NCBI RefSeq assembly: GCF_003096355.1
Contig: NZ_QEKI01000001.1
Span: 615,494 to 679,493 of the forward strand
Length of the DNA stretch: 64,000 nt
DNA from: Pontibacter virosus
GTDB taxonomy: Bacteria > Bacteroidota > Bacteroidia > Cytophagales > Hymenobacteraceae
Reading direction: 5' to 3'
The position numbers and the translations under genes are program-made. Positions 17,418-26,576 of this stretch are shown here, piece after piece; the first letter of the stretch is position 1; every line of letters begins with the position of its first letter. The notes below the pieces were generated by a model. That model was given only the letters and a program-made list of their open reading frames with translations. It ran no database searches and was not told where the DNA came from.

Positions 17418-17455
17418 AAAAGACCCTTCTAACCGTAAGGTCAACAGGGTCTTTT
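17418..17455 (-). terminator. Terminator after ettA
   Basis: AAAAGACCCT (17418-17427) pairs with AGGGTCTTTT (17446-17455). On the minus strand it follows the ettA stop by about 45 bases and ends in TTTTTTG. Confidence 0.75.
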
Positions 17456-17499
17456 AACAAATTTTAGAAAAGGGTTACAGCGAACAACCCATGCAATTC

Positions 17500-19170
<1,671 letters not shown>

Positions 19171-19536
19171 TTTACTGTATATCAGTTTAGTACTGCCCGC
19201 AGGCAGCAAGTTTAATTTAAACCAGAATGGCATTTACAGCGCCCTACCCGACAAATGTGTCCGGTTTAGCCATTTTTTAAGCCGACAAATACAAATATCG
19301 TAAAAATTCATGTGTTTATGGTTCACAAAAGTGCTTTGAAATCACTAAACTTGTAGAAAAACTGTATGGGAGAAGTCCGCACAGACTTATCGTGGCACCA
19401 AGTCAGGTTATTACCGGAACACTTCTGTAGCTAAGCTGCAGACTGTCAACGCTACAACCTGACTTGCGTATGCTAAGGTTAGTCTAAATTTTGGACCCTT
19501 TGCCCTTTTATGTTCCGATTCTAACCCGATCCTTAA
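19171..19536. other. Intergenic region between divergent ettA and DUF349 gene
   Basis: About 366 bases. It contains an 11-base inverted repeat (19399-19409 and 19456-19466) but no clear TAnnTTTG box and no convincing ORF. Confidence 0.5.
19399..19466. repeat. 11-bp perfect inverted repeat with 46-base spacer
   Basis: CAAGTCAGGTT at 19399-19409 and AACCTGACTTG at 19456-19466 are perfect reverse complements. There is no T tract beside them, so this is not an ordinary terminator. It could be an operator pair or the closing stem of a structured leader for the downstream DUF349 gene. Confidence 0.5.
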
Positions 19537-20850
19537 ATGGAAAACAACGACCTATTGGAAGAAGCCAAAAAGTATGGCTTTATTCAGGACCAGCAAGTAT
19601 GGCTGAAGGCTTTTATGACCTACCCCGACAGAAAGGTGGGCGAAGTGAAAGAATCAGAGGAGGACTCGCTGGTTTATTTTGCCAAGCGCTTTCACATGTT
19701 TAGCGACAAAGTAAACGCCCTGCTCGAGCGCATTGCAACTTCCGAGAACAAAGGCTCTTTCCTGATGAAGGTACTACACATGAAAGACCAGGTAGGTAAC
19801 TATGATGCGCTAGGTGACTTTGAGTCCATTTACCATACGCTGAGCAAGGCTGAGGAGGACATAAACGAGACCATCAAGCAAAACCGCGAGAAGAACCTGA
19901 GCATCAAGATTGGGCTTATACAGGAGGCAGAGGCGCTGCAGGACAGCGTAGAGTGGAAAGAGACATCCGATAAGATGAAGGAGCTCCGCACCACCTGGAT
20001 CAAGACCGGCCCGGTTGAGAAAGATCTTACCGACGAAATAGAGGAACGCTTTAAAACAGTCCTGGAGGCATTCTTTGAGCGCAAAAAATCCTTCTTCAAC
20101 GATAAGAAGCAAATGCAAAACCGCACCTACGACAGGTATAGAGACCTGATCGCGAGGTCGGTGGCGCTGCAAAACTCTGAGGACTGGGAGGCCACAACAG
20201 CTAAACTGAAAGACCTGCAAACACAGTGGAAGCAAATCGGCGGATCGTTGCCGCGTGCCACCACCAACAAGCTGTGGACTGACTTTAGAAAAGCCCATAA
20301 CCACTTCTTTGAGCGCCTCAAGGTGAAGATCACCAACGAGAAGACCGATTCAAAAGAGAAATACTACGAAACCAACCTGGAGCGCAAGCAGGAACTGGTG
20401 GGCCAGGCCGAGCAACTGCTCCAGCACAACAGCTTGAACGACGCTGTGAAGCGCGCCAAGGAACTGCAGGCAGAGTGGAAGAAAGTAGGTCCTGTTCGCC
20501 CGGATGTTTCAGATGCCATCTGGGAGCGCTTTATCAAGGCTTGCGACCGCGTGTTTGAGATGAGCAGCCTGGAGCACTACATCCGCAAGCGCCAGCAGAA
20601 CGCCAACGAAACCTATGGCCACGAGGAAGGGCTTCATGCCCGCATCAACGCCCTGCGCGACTTTATCAAGTCTGACCGCCAGGAGTTGGAGGTGCTCGAA
20701 ACGAACCTGGGCAAGCTGAGCGAGGCACCGAGCAACGACTCGTTCCGCAATATGCTGCTGGGCAAGATCCGTAACTTCAACCGTAAGATTACGACGAAGC
20801 AAGCCCTGATCGAGATGTTCCAGGAGCAGTTGAGCACGATCAATAAATAG
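19537..20850 (+). CDS. DUF349 domain protein
   Basis: 437 aa, hydrophilic, rich in Lys and Glu and almost wholly helical. DUF349 repeats recur with the signature spacing W-K-x-T(S)-x-K-x-L/M-x-x-L-x-x-x-W-K: EWKETSDKMKELRTTWI, DWEATTAKLKDLQTQWK and a related DAVKRAKELQAEWKKVGP, each followed by LW/IW-x-x-F-x-x-A/R-x-x-x-F. There is no signal or membrane segment. Some DUF349 proteins bind DNA-processing or RNA-associated complexes, but no role is established for this type. A hairpin terminator follows. Confidence 0.87.
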   Translation: MENNDLLEEAKKYGFIQDQQVWLKAFMTYPDRKVGEVKESEEDSLVYFAKRFHMFSDKVNALLERIATSENKGSFLMKVLHMKDQVGNYDALGDFESIYHTLSKAEEDINETIKQNREKNLSIKIGLIQEAEALQDSVEWKETSDKMKELRTTWIKTGPVEKDLTDEIEERFKTVLEAFFERKKSFFNDKKQMQNRTYDRYRDLIARSVALQNSEDWEATTAKLKDLQTQWKQIGGSLPRATTNKLWTDFRKAHNHFFERLKVKITNEKTDSKEKYYETNLERKQELVGQAEQLLQHNSLNDAVKRAKELQAEWKKVGPVRPDVSDAIWERFIKACDRVFEMSSLEHYIRKRQQNANETYGHEEGLHARINALRDFIKSDRQELEVLETNLGKLSEAPSNDSFRNMLLGKIRNFNRKITTKQALIEMFQEQLSTINK

Positions 20851-20880
20851 GAAGATCAAGATTTAACTATATCTTTTAAA

Positions 20881-20915
20881 GAGGCGTCTGTTGCGAATGC
20901 GGCAGACGCTTTTTA
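20881..20915 (+). terminator. Terminator after the DUF349 gene
   Basis: GCGTCTG (20884-20890) pairs with CAGACGC (20903-20909), followed by TTTTTATATTT. Confidence 0.85.
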
Positions 20916-21076
20916 TATTTACATACAACCCAATCAAGGTAGATTGCAGTAAAAAATGGAGTCCAAAAAAATTTGACTCAAAATGAACATTTACTGTGTA
21001 TTTGCGTTGTTTTGGTAAAAACAATCACAAAAAGCAATAAATATTTCAAAAAAATTTTAGTTTGTGAATTAATTCA

Positions 21077-21084
21077 TACTTTTG
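21077..21084 (+). promoter_or_regulatory. Candidate -7 promoter box for the DUF2795 gene
   Basis: TACTTTTG is an exact TAnnTTTG match, 44 bases before the start codon. TTTG at 21061-21064 is closer than the usual 19-21 bases, so the -33 element is uncertain. Upstream sequence is A/T-rich. Confidence 0.55.
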
Positions 21085-21127
21085 CGGACTTATTTTTCAA
21101 ACGCCATTATTTAAGGAGACACATACT

Positions 21128-21349
21128 ATGTATTGGACACTGGAATTAGCATCATACCTGGAGGACGCACCCTGGCCCGCCACGAAGGACGAGCTGATCG
21201 ACTATTCTATCCGCTCAGGCGCCCCTATGGAGGTGGTAGAAAACCTGCAGGCACTTGAAGATGACGGACAGCCTTACGAGAACATCGAGGAGATCTGGCC
21301 TGATTACCCTACCAAGGAAGACTTCATGTTCAACGAAGACGAGTACTAA
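21128..21349 (+). CDS. DUF2795 family small protein
   Basis: 73 aa, acidic (many Glu/Asp at the C terminus). It begins MYWTLELASYLEDAPWPATK, followed by ELIDYSIRSGAPMEVVENL, as in the DUF2795 family of small helical proteins conserved in Bacteroidota. A good AAGGAGA stretch precedes the ATG by ten bases. Function is unknown. It has a strong -7 box and looks like a well expressed single gene. Confidence 0.87.
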   Translation: MYWTLELASYLEDAPWPATKDELIDYSIRSGAPMEVVENLQALEDDGQPYENIEEIWPDYPTKEDFMFNEDEY

Positions 21350-21421
21350 TTAATGACTAATTAGATAATGGATAATGAGTAATTGACTTTATATTATTCA
21401 TTCTTCACTATTCATTACTCG

Positions 21422-22150
21422 TTGAAAAACATCGTTGAAGTAAAAAATCTGGTTGCGGGTTATGAGCATCGGACTCTGATCCGCAACCTTTCTTTTTCTG
21501 TGCCTGCGCAGGCATTTGTGGCTATTGTGGGCCATAATGGTGCCGGCAAAACAACCCTTTTCCGGGCTTTTCAGCAGAAAATACCCTACCAGGGGCAACT
21601 CCTGCTGCAGGGCCGGGACTTGCGCAACACCAAAGACGCAGCGGCGTCGGGCCTCCTCTCCTATCTCCCCCAAAAGAATATCGTCTCTTTCTCAATCAGC
21701 GTGCTTGACCTGGTGGTGATGGGACTGTTCCGAAAAAAAAGTTTTTTTGAGAATTACACAGCCCAGGATTATGACCGAGCTCGCGCTATACTGGCACAAC
21801 TCGAACTGACGCACCTGCAGGAGCAGGACTTTACAACCCTTTCTGGAGGGGAGCAGCAAATGGTATGGCTGGCACAACTGATGCTGCAGGATGCCGGTGT
21901 TGTATTGCTGGACGAGCCGACTCAGCAGCTGGACGTGTATTATAAGAAGCAGGTCTTCCAACTCCTGCAAGAGTGGGTGCAGCAGAAAGGCAAAACGGTG
22001 TTCTGCATAACACATGACCTATACAACCTGCAACCCATGCAAGGCTATCTCCTTAACCTTTCCAAACCCGATCCCATACTTGAGCCGCTCTCTCCTGAAA
22101 CTGTGCAGCAGAACCAGGAATATTTGGAAGCGCAGCGGATTGTCCGCTAA
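21422..22150 (+). CDS. Orphan ABC transporter ATP-binding protein (iron/cobalamin-type)
   Basis: 242 aa from a TTG at 21422 (KNIVEVKNLVAGY). The ORF can be extended to a TTG at 21383, but that part is low-complexity repeat DNA. Walker A is GHNGAGKTT, the Q-loop YLPQKN, signature LSGGEQQMVWLAQL, Walker B VVLLDEPTQQLD, and H-loop CITHDLYN. The closest pattern is the FecE/BtuD-type ATPase of iron-siderophore, haem or cobalamin importers. No permease or binding protein is adjacent, so its partner must lie elsewhere. The stop overlaps that of the convergent ispD by shared bases (CTAA). Confidence 0.85.
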   Translation: MKNIVEVKNLVAGYEHRTLIRNLSFSVPAQAFVAIVGHNGAGKTTLFRAFQQKIPYQGQLLLQGRDLRNTKDAAASGLLSYLPQKNIVSFSISVLDLVVMGLFRKKSFFENYTAQDYDRARAILAQLELTHLQEQDFTTLSGGEQQMVWLAQLMLQDAGVVLLDEPTQQLDVYYKKQVFQLLQEWVQQKGKTVFCITHDLYNLQPMQGYLLNLSKPDPILEPLSPETVQQNQEYLEAQRIVR

Positions 22151-22839
22151 GGCACTGCCTCAAACTGCTTCACCAGCACTTCGGCCAACAGCAAATCTTC
22201 CGGCGTAGTGATCTTGATATTGCTGTAGCTGCCTTCTACCAGTGCTATACCTGCGCCCAACTGCTCTACTACCGAAGCATCGTCGGTGAAGTGCTCCTGC
22301 TCGGGCTGCTCGTAGGCTGCCCGCAACAAATCGGCCCTAAAGCACTGGGGGGTCTGCACCAGTTTATACCTGACGCGTGGCACAGCCTGGCTCCCGCTCT
22401 CGGTAAGCTCCCGGATAGAGTCTTTTGGGGACACGGCCACCACGGCAGCCCCCGACTCTGCTGCCTGCTCAAAGGCCGCTTTGATTATACCTGTACTTAC
22501 AAATGGGCGCACGCCATCATGCACAGCCACCAGCGCCTCGCCATGGATTGTCGCCAGGCCATTCTTCACAGACCCAAAGCGAGTCTTTCCGCCTGGCACC
22601 GCCATATGGAAAACAGGAAACTTATGCTGCTTGCACAGGGTTCGCCATGCCTGCAGTTGATCCTCTGGCAACACGACCACGATCCGTATATCCTTGTTGT
22701 AGGTATAGAACCGCTCAATCGTGTGCATCAGGATAGGTTTTCCGGCGAGCTCAATGAACTGCTTGGGTAGACTGTGCTGCATGCGGCTTCCCGTGCCTCC
22801 GGCCACGATAATGGCATATTGTTGCAAAGATTCCTTCAT
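22147..22839 (-). CDS. ispD: 2-C-methyl-D-erythritol 4-phosphate cytidylyltransferase
   Basis: 230 aa from the ATG at 22839. The enzyme joins CTP to methylerythritol phosphate in the non-mevalonate isoprenoid pathway. The CTP-binding N terminus IIVAGGTGSRM is followed by PKQFIELAGKPILMHTIERF, then GGKTRFGSVKNGL, VAVHDGVRPFVS, a QTPQCFRADLL motif and TDDASVVEQLG. The C-terminal NIKITTPEDLLLAE is typical. It converges with the ABC ATPase gene, and the two stop codons share bases. Confidence 0.93.
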   Translation of the reverse strand: MKESLQQYAIIVAGGTGSRMQHSLPKQFIELAGKPILMHTIERFYTYNKDIRIVVVLPEDQLQAWRTLCKQHKFPVFHMAVPGGKTRFGSVKNGLATIHGEALVAVHDGVRPFVSTGIIKAAFEQAAESGAAVVAVSPKDSIRELTESGSQAVPRVRYKLVQTPQCFRADLLRAAYEQPEQEHFTDDASVVEQLGAGIALVEGSYSNIKITTPEDLLLAEVLVKQFEAVP

Positions 22840-22940
22840 AGGATAGGTATATGTCCTGTAGCAACTTGTTCGGATTAGCAATTGGCCTGTTTCGCTACAT
22901 GTAAATCCGTTATGCTGACAGTGAGTTACAAATAAAGCAA

Positions 22941-22970
22941 AAAGCCCCGACTTTAGAGAGTCGAGGCTTT
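22941..22970 (-). terminator. Terminator after queA
   Basis: AAAGCCCCGACT (22941-22952) pairs with AGTCGAGGCTTT (22959-22970) with one mismatch. On the minus strand it ends in TTTTTG and lies 20 bases beyond the queA stop, upstream of ispD. Confidence 0.85.
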
Positions 22971-22991
22971 TCAAAAGCTTTATACCTGTTC

Positions 22992-24038
22992 CTACAGGAT
23001 CAGCATCACGTCGCCGTAGCTAAAGAAGCGGTACTTCTCCTTTACGGCCTCCTCGTAAGCTTTCATCACCAGTTCGTACCCACCGAAAGCAGCCGTCATC
23101 ATCAGCAGGGTGCTCTCCGGCATGTGGAAGTTCGTAACCAGTGCATTGGCGATCTTGAAGTCATATGGAGGGAAGATAAAACGGTCCGTCCAGCCCTCGT
23201 TTGGCTTCAGGCGGTTGCTGGCCGACACCGACGACTCCAATGCACGCATGGTGGTTGTACCAATGGCACACACGCGCTTCTTGTTGTCCAGCGCTTTGTT
23301 CACCATCTCGGACGTTTCGGATGGCACCATGAAATTCTCAGAATCCATTTTGTGCTTGGTCAGGTCTTCTACATCCACGGGGCGGAAGGTACCCAGACCA
23401 ACGTGCAGAGTAAGCGGTGTTACGTCCACCCCTTTTATCTCGAGGCGCTTGAGTACTTCTTTGGTAAAGTGCAGCCCAGCGGTCGGAGCGGCTACGGCAC
23501 CTACGTTTTTGGCGTATACGGTTTGGTAACGCTCCTTGTCCTCCGGCTCAGCTTCGCGCTTGATGTACTTTGGCAGTGGCGTTTCGCCCAGTTCGTTAAT
23601 GGTCTTGTAGAACTCCTCGTCCGGACCATCGAACAGAAACTTGATCGTGCGGCCGCGGGAAGTCGTGTTGTCAATCACTTCTGCTACCAGGTCGCTGTCG
23701 CCGAAGTAGAGTTTGTTGCCTACGCGGATCTTACGGGCCGGGTCTACCAGCACGTCCCACAGGTGGATGTCTTTGTTGAGCTCACGAAGCAGAAACACTT
23801 CGATCTTGGCACCGGTTTTTTCTTTGTTGCCATAAAGGCGGGCCGGAAATACTTTGGTGTCGTTTACCACCATCACATCGCCTTCATCAAAGTACTCCAG
23901 GATGTCTTTGAACACACGGTGCTCGATCTTACCTGAGTCGCGGTGTAGCACCATCATGCGCGATTCGTCGCGGTTAGCGGATGGATGTGTTGCTAGCAGG
24001 CTTTCAGGTAGCTCAAACTTAAATTCTGATAACTTCAT
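22992..24038 (-). CDS. queA: S-adenosylmethionine:tRNA ribosyltransferase-isomerase (queuosine synthesis)
   Basis: 348 aa from the ATG at 24038 ([16 protein letters not shown]), the usual start and length; the ORF continues upstream without conservation. It transfers the ribosyl part of SAM to preQ1-modified tRNA, giving epoxyqueuosine. Family segments are [43 protein letters not shown] and [16 protein letters not shown] -7 box at 24155-24162 predicts a leader of about 110 bases. Confidence 0.94.
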   Translation of the reverse strand: MKLSEFKFELPESLLATHPSANRDESRMMVLHRDSGKIEHRVFKDILEYFDEGDVMVVNDTKVFPARLYGNKEKTGAKIEVFLLRELNKDIHLWDVLVDPARKIRVGNKLYFGDSDLVAEVIDNTTSRGRTIKFLFDGPDEEFYKTINELGETPLPKYIKREAEPEDKERYQTVYAKNVGAVAAPTAGLHFTKEVLKRLEIKGVDVTPLTLHVGLGTFRPVDVEDLTKHKMDSENFMVPSETSEMVNKALDNKKRVCAIGTTTMRALESSVSASNRLKPNEGWTDRFIFPPYDFKIANALVTNFHMPESTLLMMTAAFGGYELVMKAYEEAVKEKYRFFSYGDVMLIL

Positions 24039-24154
24039 ACTTTTTATATTACGGTATAAATCGTGCTGCCTTAGACTGGCCTGTATCGGGAAATTTGCCG
24101 GCTCCCTGAGAATACAGGACAGCTTACCCATGATACAATTAAAAAATCAAACCG

Positions 24155-24162
24155 CAAATTTA
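24155..24162 (-). promoter_or_regulatory. Candidate -7 promoter box for queA
   Basis: The minus strand reads TAAATTTG, an exact TAnnTTTG match. It implies a ~110-base leader containing a CTGTAT/ATACAG stem. The leader does not resemble a preQ1-I riboswitch. No -33 TTG is evident. Confidence 0.45.
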
Positions 24163-24220
24163 CTTAGTTTGCCCGAAATATTCTTACTTTTAAGAAAATT
24201 ACTTTGCTATAAACCAAACT

Positions 24221-25468
24221 ATGATCTACCTGCGCCTAATAGCCGAAAGTTTCCGCTTTGCATGGCAGGCCTTACGTGCTAACCTGCTGCGCACGATTCT
24301 CTCTCTGCTAGGCGTCACAATAGGCATTTTCGCCATCATATCCGTTTTTACGCTAGTGGATTCGCTCGAGCGCAACGTACGTGACAGCATGAGTTTTATC
24401 GGCGACAAAGTGCTGTACGTGCAGAAGTGGCCCTGGAGCTTTGGCGGGGAATACCCGTGGTGGAAGTACTTTAATCGCCCGGAAGCCAACGTGCATGAGT
24501 TCCGCCTGCTCGACCGTAACCTGACCAACGATGCAGGGGTGGCCATATTTGCAAATAAAGGGCGCAACCTATTCAAGTACCGCAACAACAATTTCCGTGA
24601 TGCTGGCTTAATTGGTGTATCGTACGACTACAACAAAGTAGCCGAAGTACCCGTGGCAGAAGGACGTTACTTTATACCGCAGGAGGTAGACGCCGCTCGC
24701 AATGTCATGATCATCGGCGATGAAGTAGCCAATACGCTATACCCCGGTCAGCCGGCCATCGGGCAGGAACTTCGGGTTAGCGGGCATAAGTTCACGGTGA
24801 TTGGAGTAATAGAGAGGCAAGGCGAGAGCCTGTTTGGCATGCCCAACTTCGACCAGGTGGGTATTATCCCTTATGCCACGTTCAGCAAGATGTATGCGAC
24901 CGGTCCTAACGGCATTGGCTCGACGCTGGCTATTAAAGGGCGTGAAGAAGACCCGGGCTTGCAGGAACTGGAGTATGAGGTGCGGGGCATGATGCGCAAC
25001 ATCAGGGGCCTGAAACCACGCGACGAGGATAGCTTTGCCATTAACCGCCCTGAAATGGCTTCACAGGCTGTGACAGGTTTGTTTCAGGTGATTGGCCTGG
25101 CTGGCTGGGTGATCGGCGGCTTCGCGATCCTGGTAGGCGGCTTTGGTATTGCCAACATCATGTTCGTGTCTGTCAAGGAAAGAACCAACATTATCGGCAT
25201 ACAAAAATCACTGGGCGCAAAAAACTATTTCATCCTGTTCCAGTTCTTATTCGAGTCCGTATTTTTGAGCGTTATTGGCGGCGGCATAGGTATCTTGCTG
25301 GTGTTTCTGCTCACGCTCATACCGCAGGACATGATGAAGATTTCGCTTTCAGCAGGCAACATTATACTAGGCCTGGGCGTATCGGCGGTCATAGGCATGC
25401 TGTCGGGTATCATACCCGCAGTGCTCGCCTCAAACCTGGATCCGGTGATTGCAATTCGCTCCAAATAG
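24221..25468 (+). CDS. MacB-like ABC transporter permease
   Basis: 415 aa. The N-terminal span (LLRTILSLLGVTIGIFAIISVF, ~24-45) is followed by a large periplasmic MacB-PCD domain (~50-280) and a C-terminal FtsX-like block with three spans (GWVIGGFAILVGGFGIANIMFVSV, LFESVFLSVIGGGIGILLVFLL, and a last near ILGLGVSAVIGMLSGIIPA). The motif SVKERTNIIGIQKSLGA is typical. Such permeases work with a separate ATPase in mechanotransmission or lipoprotein and peptide export. No ATPase partner is adjacent. The downstream LOG-family gene follows closely. Confidence 0.88.
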   Translation: MIYLRLIAESFRFAWQALRANLLRTILSLLGVTIGIFAIISVFTLVDSLERNVRDSMSFIGDKVLYVQKWPWSFGGEYPWWKYFNRPEANVHEFRLLDRNLTNDAGVAIFANKGRNLFKYRNNNFRDAGLIGVSYDYNKVAEVPVAEGRYFIPQEVDAARNVMIIGDEVANTLYPGQPAIGQELRVSGHKFTVIGVIERQGESLFGMPNFDQVGIIPYATFSKMYATGPNGIGSTLAIKGREEDPGLQELEYEVRGMMRNIRGLKPRDEDSFAINRPEMASQAVTGLFQVIGLAGWVIGGFAILVGGFGIANIMFVSVKERTNIIGIQKSLGAKNYFILFQFLFESVFLSVIGGGIGILLVFLLTLIPQDMMKISLSAGNIILGLGVSAVIGMLSGIIPAVLASNLDPVIAIRSK

Positions 25469-25610
25469 GAAAAGACACTACCGTGTCTGCAAAGTTTTCT
25501 TCTCCACGCTGCAGACACAAACCCTTAAAATTGTTTATTTAATGAAGACGGCCCCTCTTGGTGAGTGCGCCGCAGGAGGCCTGCCTCCTGAAGAAGATGA
25601 AGAAAGATTT

Positions 25611-26474
25611 ATGACAAAGCTTAGAAAGACAAGCAAAACAAAACTCAACGACGAGTCACACAACACTGGTAGCGGACAAACGATCCTAAACCCGGACGTA
25701 AACGAAAATAAAGCCAAATCTATTACCGACCTGCGCGAGTCGGGCCAGGTACAGGCACCGCCTGCCTCCGAACAGGACATTAAAATCAGAAAGGCCTTTG
25801 TAGACAAAGACTGGAACGAGATCAAGATCGCCGACTCATGGCAGATCTTCAAAGTGATGTCTGAATTCGTGGAAGGCTTCGAGAAACTGGCCAAGATTGG
25901 CCCCTGCGTCTCGATTTTCGGATCAGCCCGCACCAAGAACACACACAAATACTACGTCATGGCCGAGGAGATCGCCGCTAAGCTGGTGCGCCACGGGTAT
26001 GGAGTTATCACAGGCGGTGGGCCCGGCATCATGGAGGCTGGTAACAAAGGCGCGCACTCAGAGGGTGGCAAGTCGGTAGGTCTGAACATTCACCTGCCAT
26101 TCGAGCAGTTCAACAACATCTACATCGACTCTGACAAGCTCATCAACTTCGACTATTTCTTTGTGCGCAAAGTGATGTTTGTGAAGTATGCACAGGGCTT
26201 TATCGTGATGCCGGGTGGCTTTGGTACACTCGACGAGCTGTTTGAGGCGATCACCCTGATCCAAACCAAGAAGATCGGCGCGTTCCCGATCGTGCTGGTG
26301 GGCCGCGAATTCTGGGGGGGCCTGTTTAAGTGGGTAGAAGATGTGATGCTGAACATGGAAAGCAACATCAGCCCGGAAGATATGGACCTGATCCACATTG
26401 TAGACGACGCCACCGAAGCGGTGAAAGTGATCGACGATTTCTACAGCAAATACCTGCTGTCTCCAAACTTCTAA
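25611..26474 (+). CDS. LOG-family (TIGR00730) Rossmann-fold protein
   Basis: 287 aa from the ATG at 25611. Longer starts (25542, 25449) would overlap the permease or include an inverted repeat. The family motifs GGGPGIMEAGNKGA and MPGGFGTLDELFEA form the nucleotide-binding active site of cytokinin riboside 5'-monophosphate phosphoribohydrolases and related nucleotide hydrolases. An N-terminal ~90-residue extension (charged, low complexity, then FVDKDWNEIKIADSWQIFK) is usual in Bacteroidota copies. Probably cytosolic nucleotide metabolism. An AGGAGG-type inverted repeat lies just upstream at 25573-25590. Confidence 0.88.
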   Translation: MTKLRKTSKTKLNDESHNTGSGQTILNPDVNENKAKSITDLRESGQVQAPPASEQDIKIRKAFVDKDWNEIKIADSWQIFKVMSEFVEGFEKLAKIGPCVSIFGSARTKNTHKYYVMAEEIAAKLVRHGYGVITGGGPGIMEAGNKGAHSEGGKSVGLNIHLPFEQFNNIYIDSDKLINFDYFFVRKVMFVKYAQGFIVMPGGFGTLDELFEAITLIQTKKIGAFPIVLVGREFWGGLFKWVEDVMLNMESNISPEDMDLIHIVDDATEAVKVIDDFYSKYLLSPNF

Positions 26475-26491
26475 GACAAAAGCAATTCCAC

Positions 26492-26529
26492 AAAAAACGC
26501 CCTGCTGCAGAACAGCGGGGCGTTTTTTT
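26492..26529. terminator. Bidirectional terminator between LOG gene and TonB operon
   Basis: AAAAACGCCCTGCTG pairs with CAGCGGGGCGTTTTT, with T/A runs on both sides. It closes the LOG gene (+) and the TonB/DUF4249 operon (-). Confidence 0.85.
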
Positions 26530-26576
26530 AGTATCTAATTTTAGAAGCTTTTCTGTTTTGAAGCCTGCCTTTGGCT

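Noticed and set aside
19370..19470. Possible SRP-type small RNA
   Set aside because: Fragments like GTCAGG and CCGGAA recall the SRP core but the order and the tetraloop region do not match.
24039..24150. preQ1 riboswitch in the queA leader
   Set aside because: A short stem exists, but the preQ1-I consensus is not present, and queA acts after preQ1 is in tRNA.
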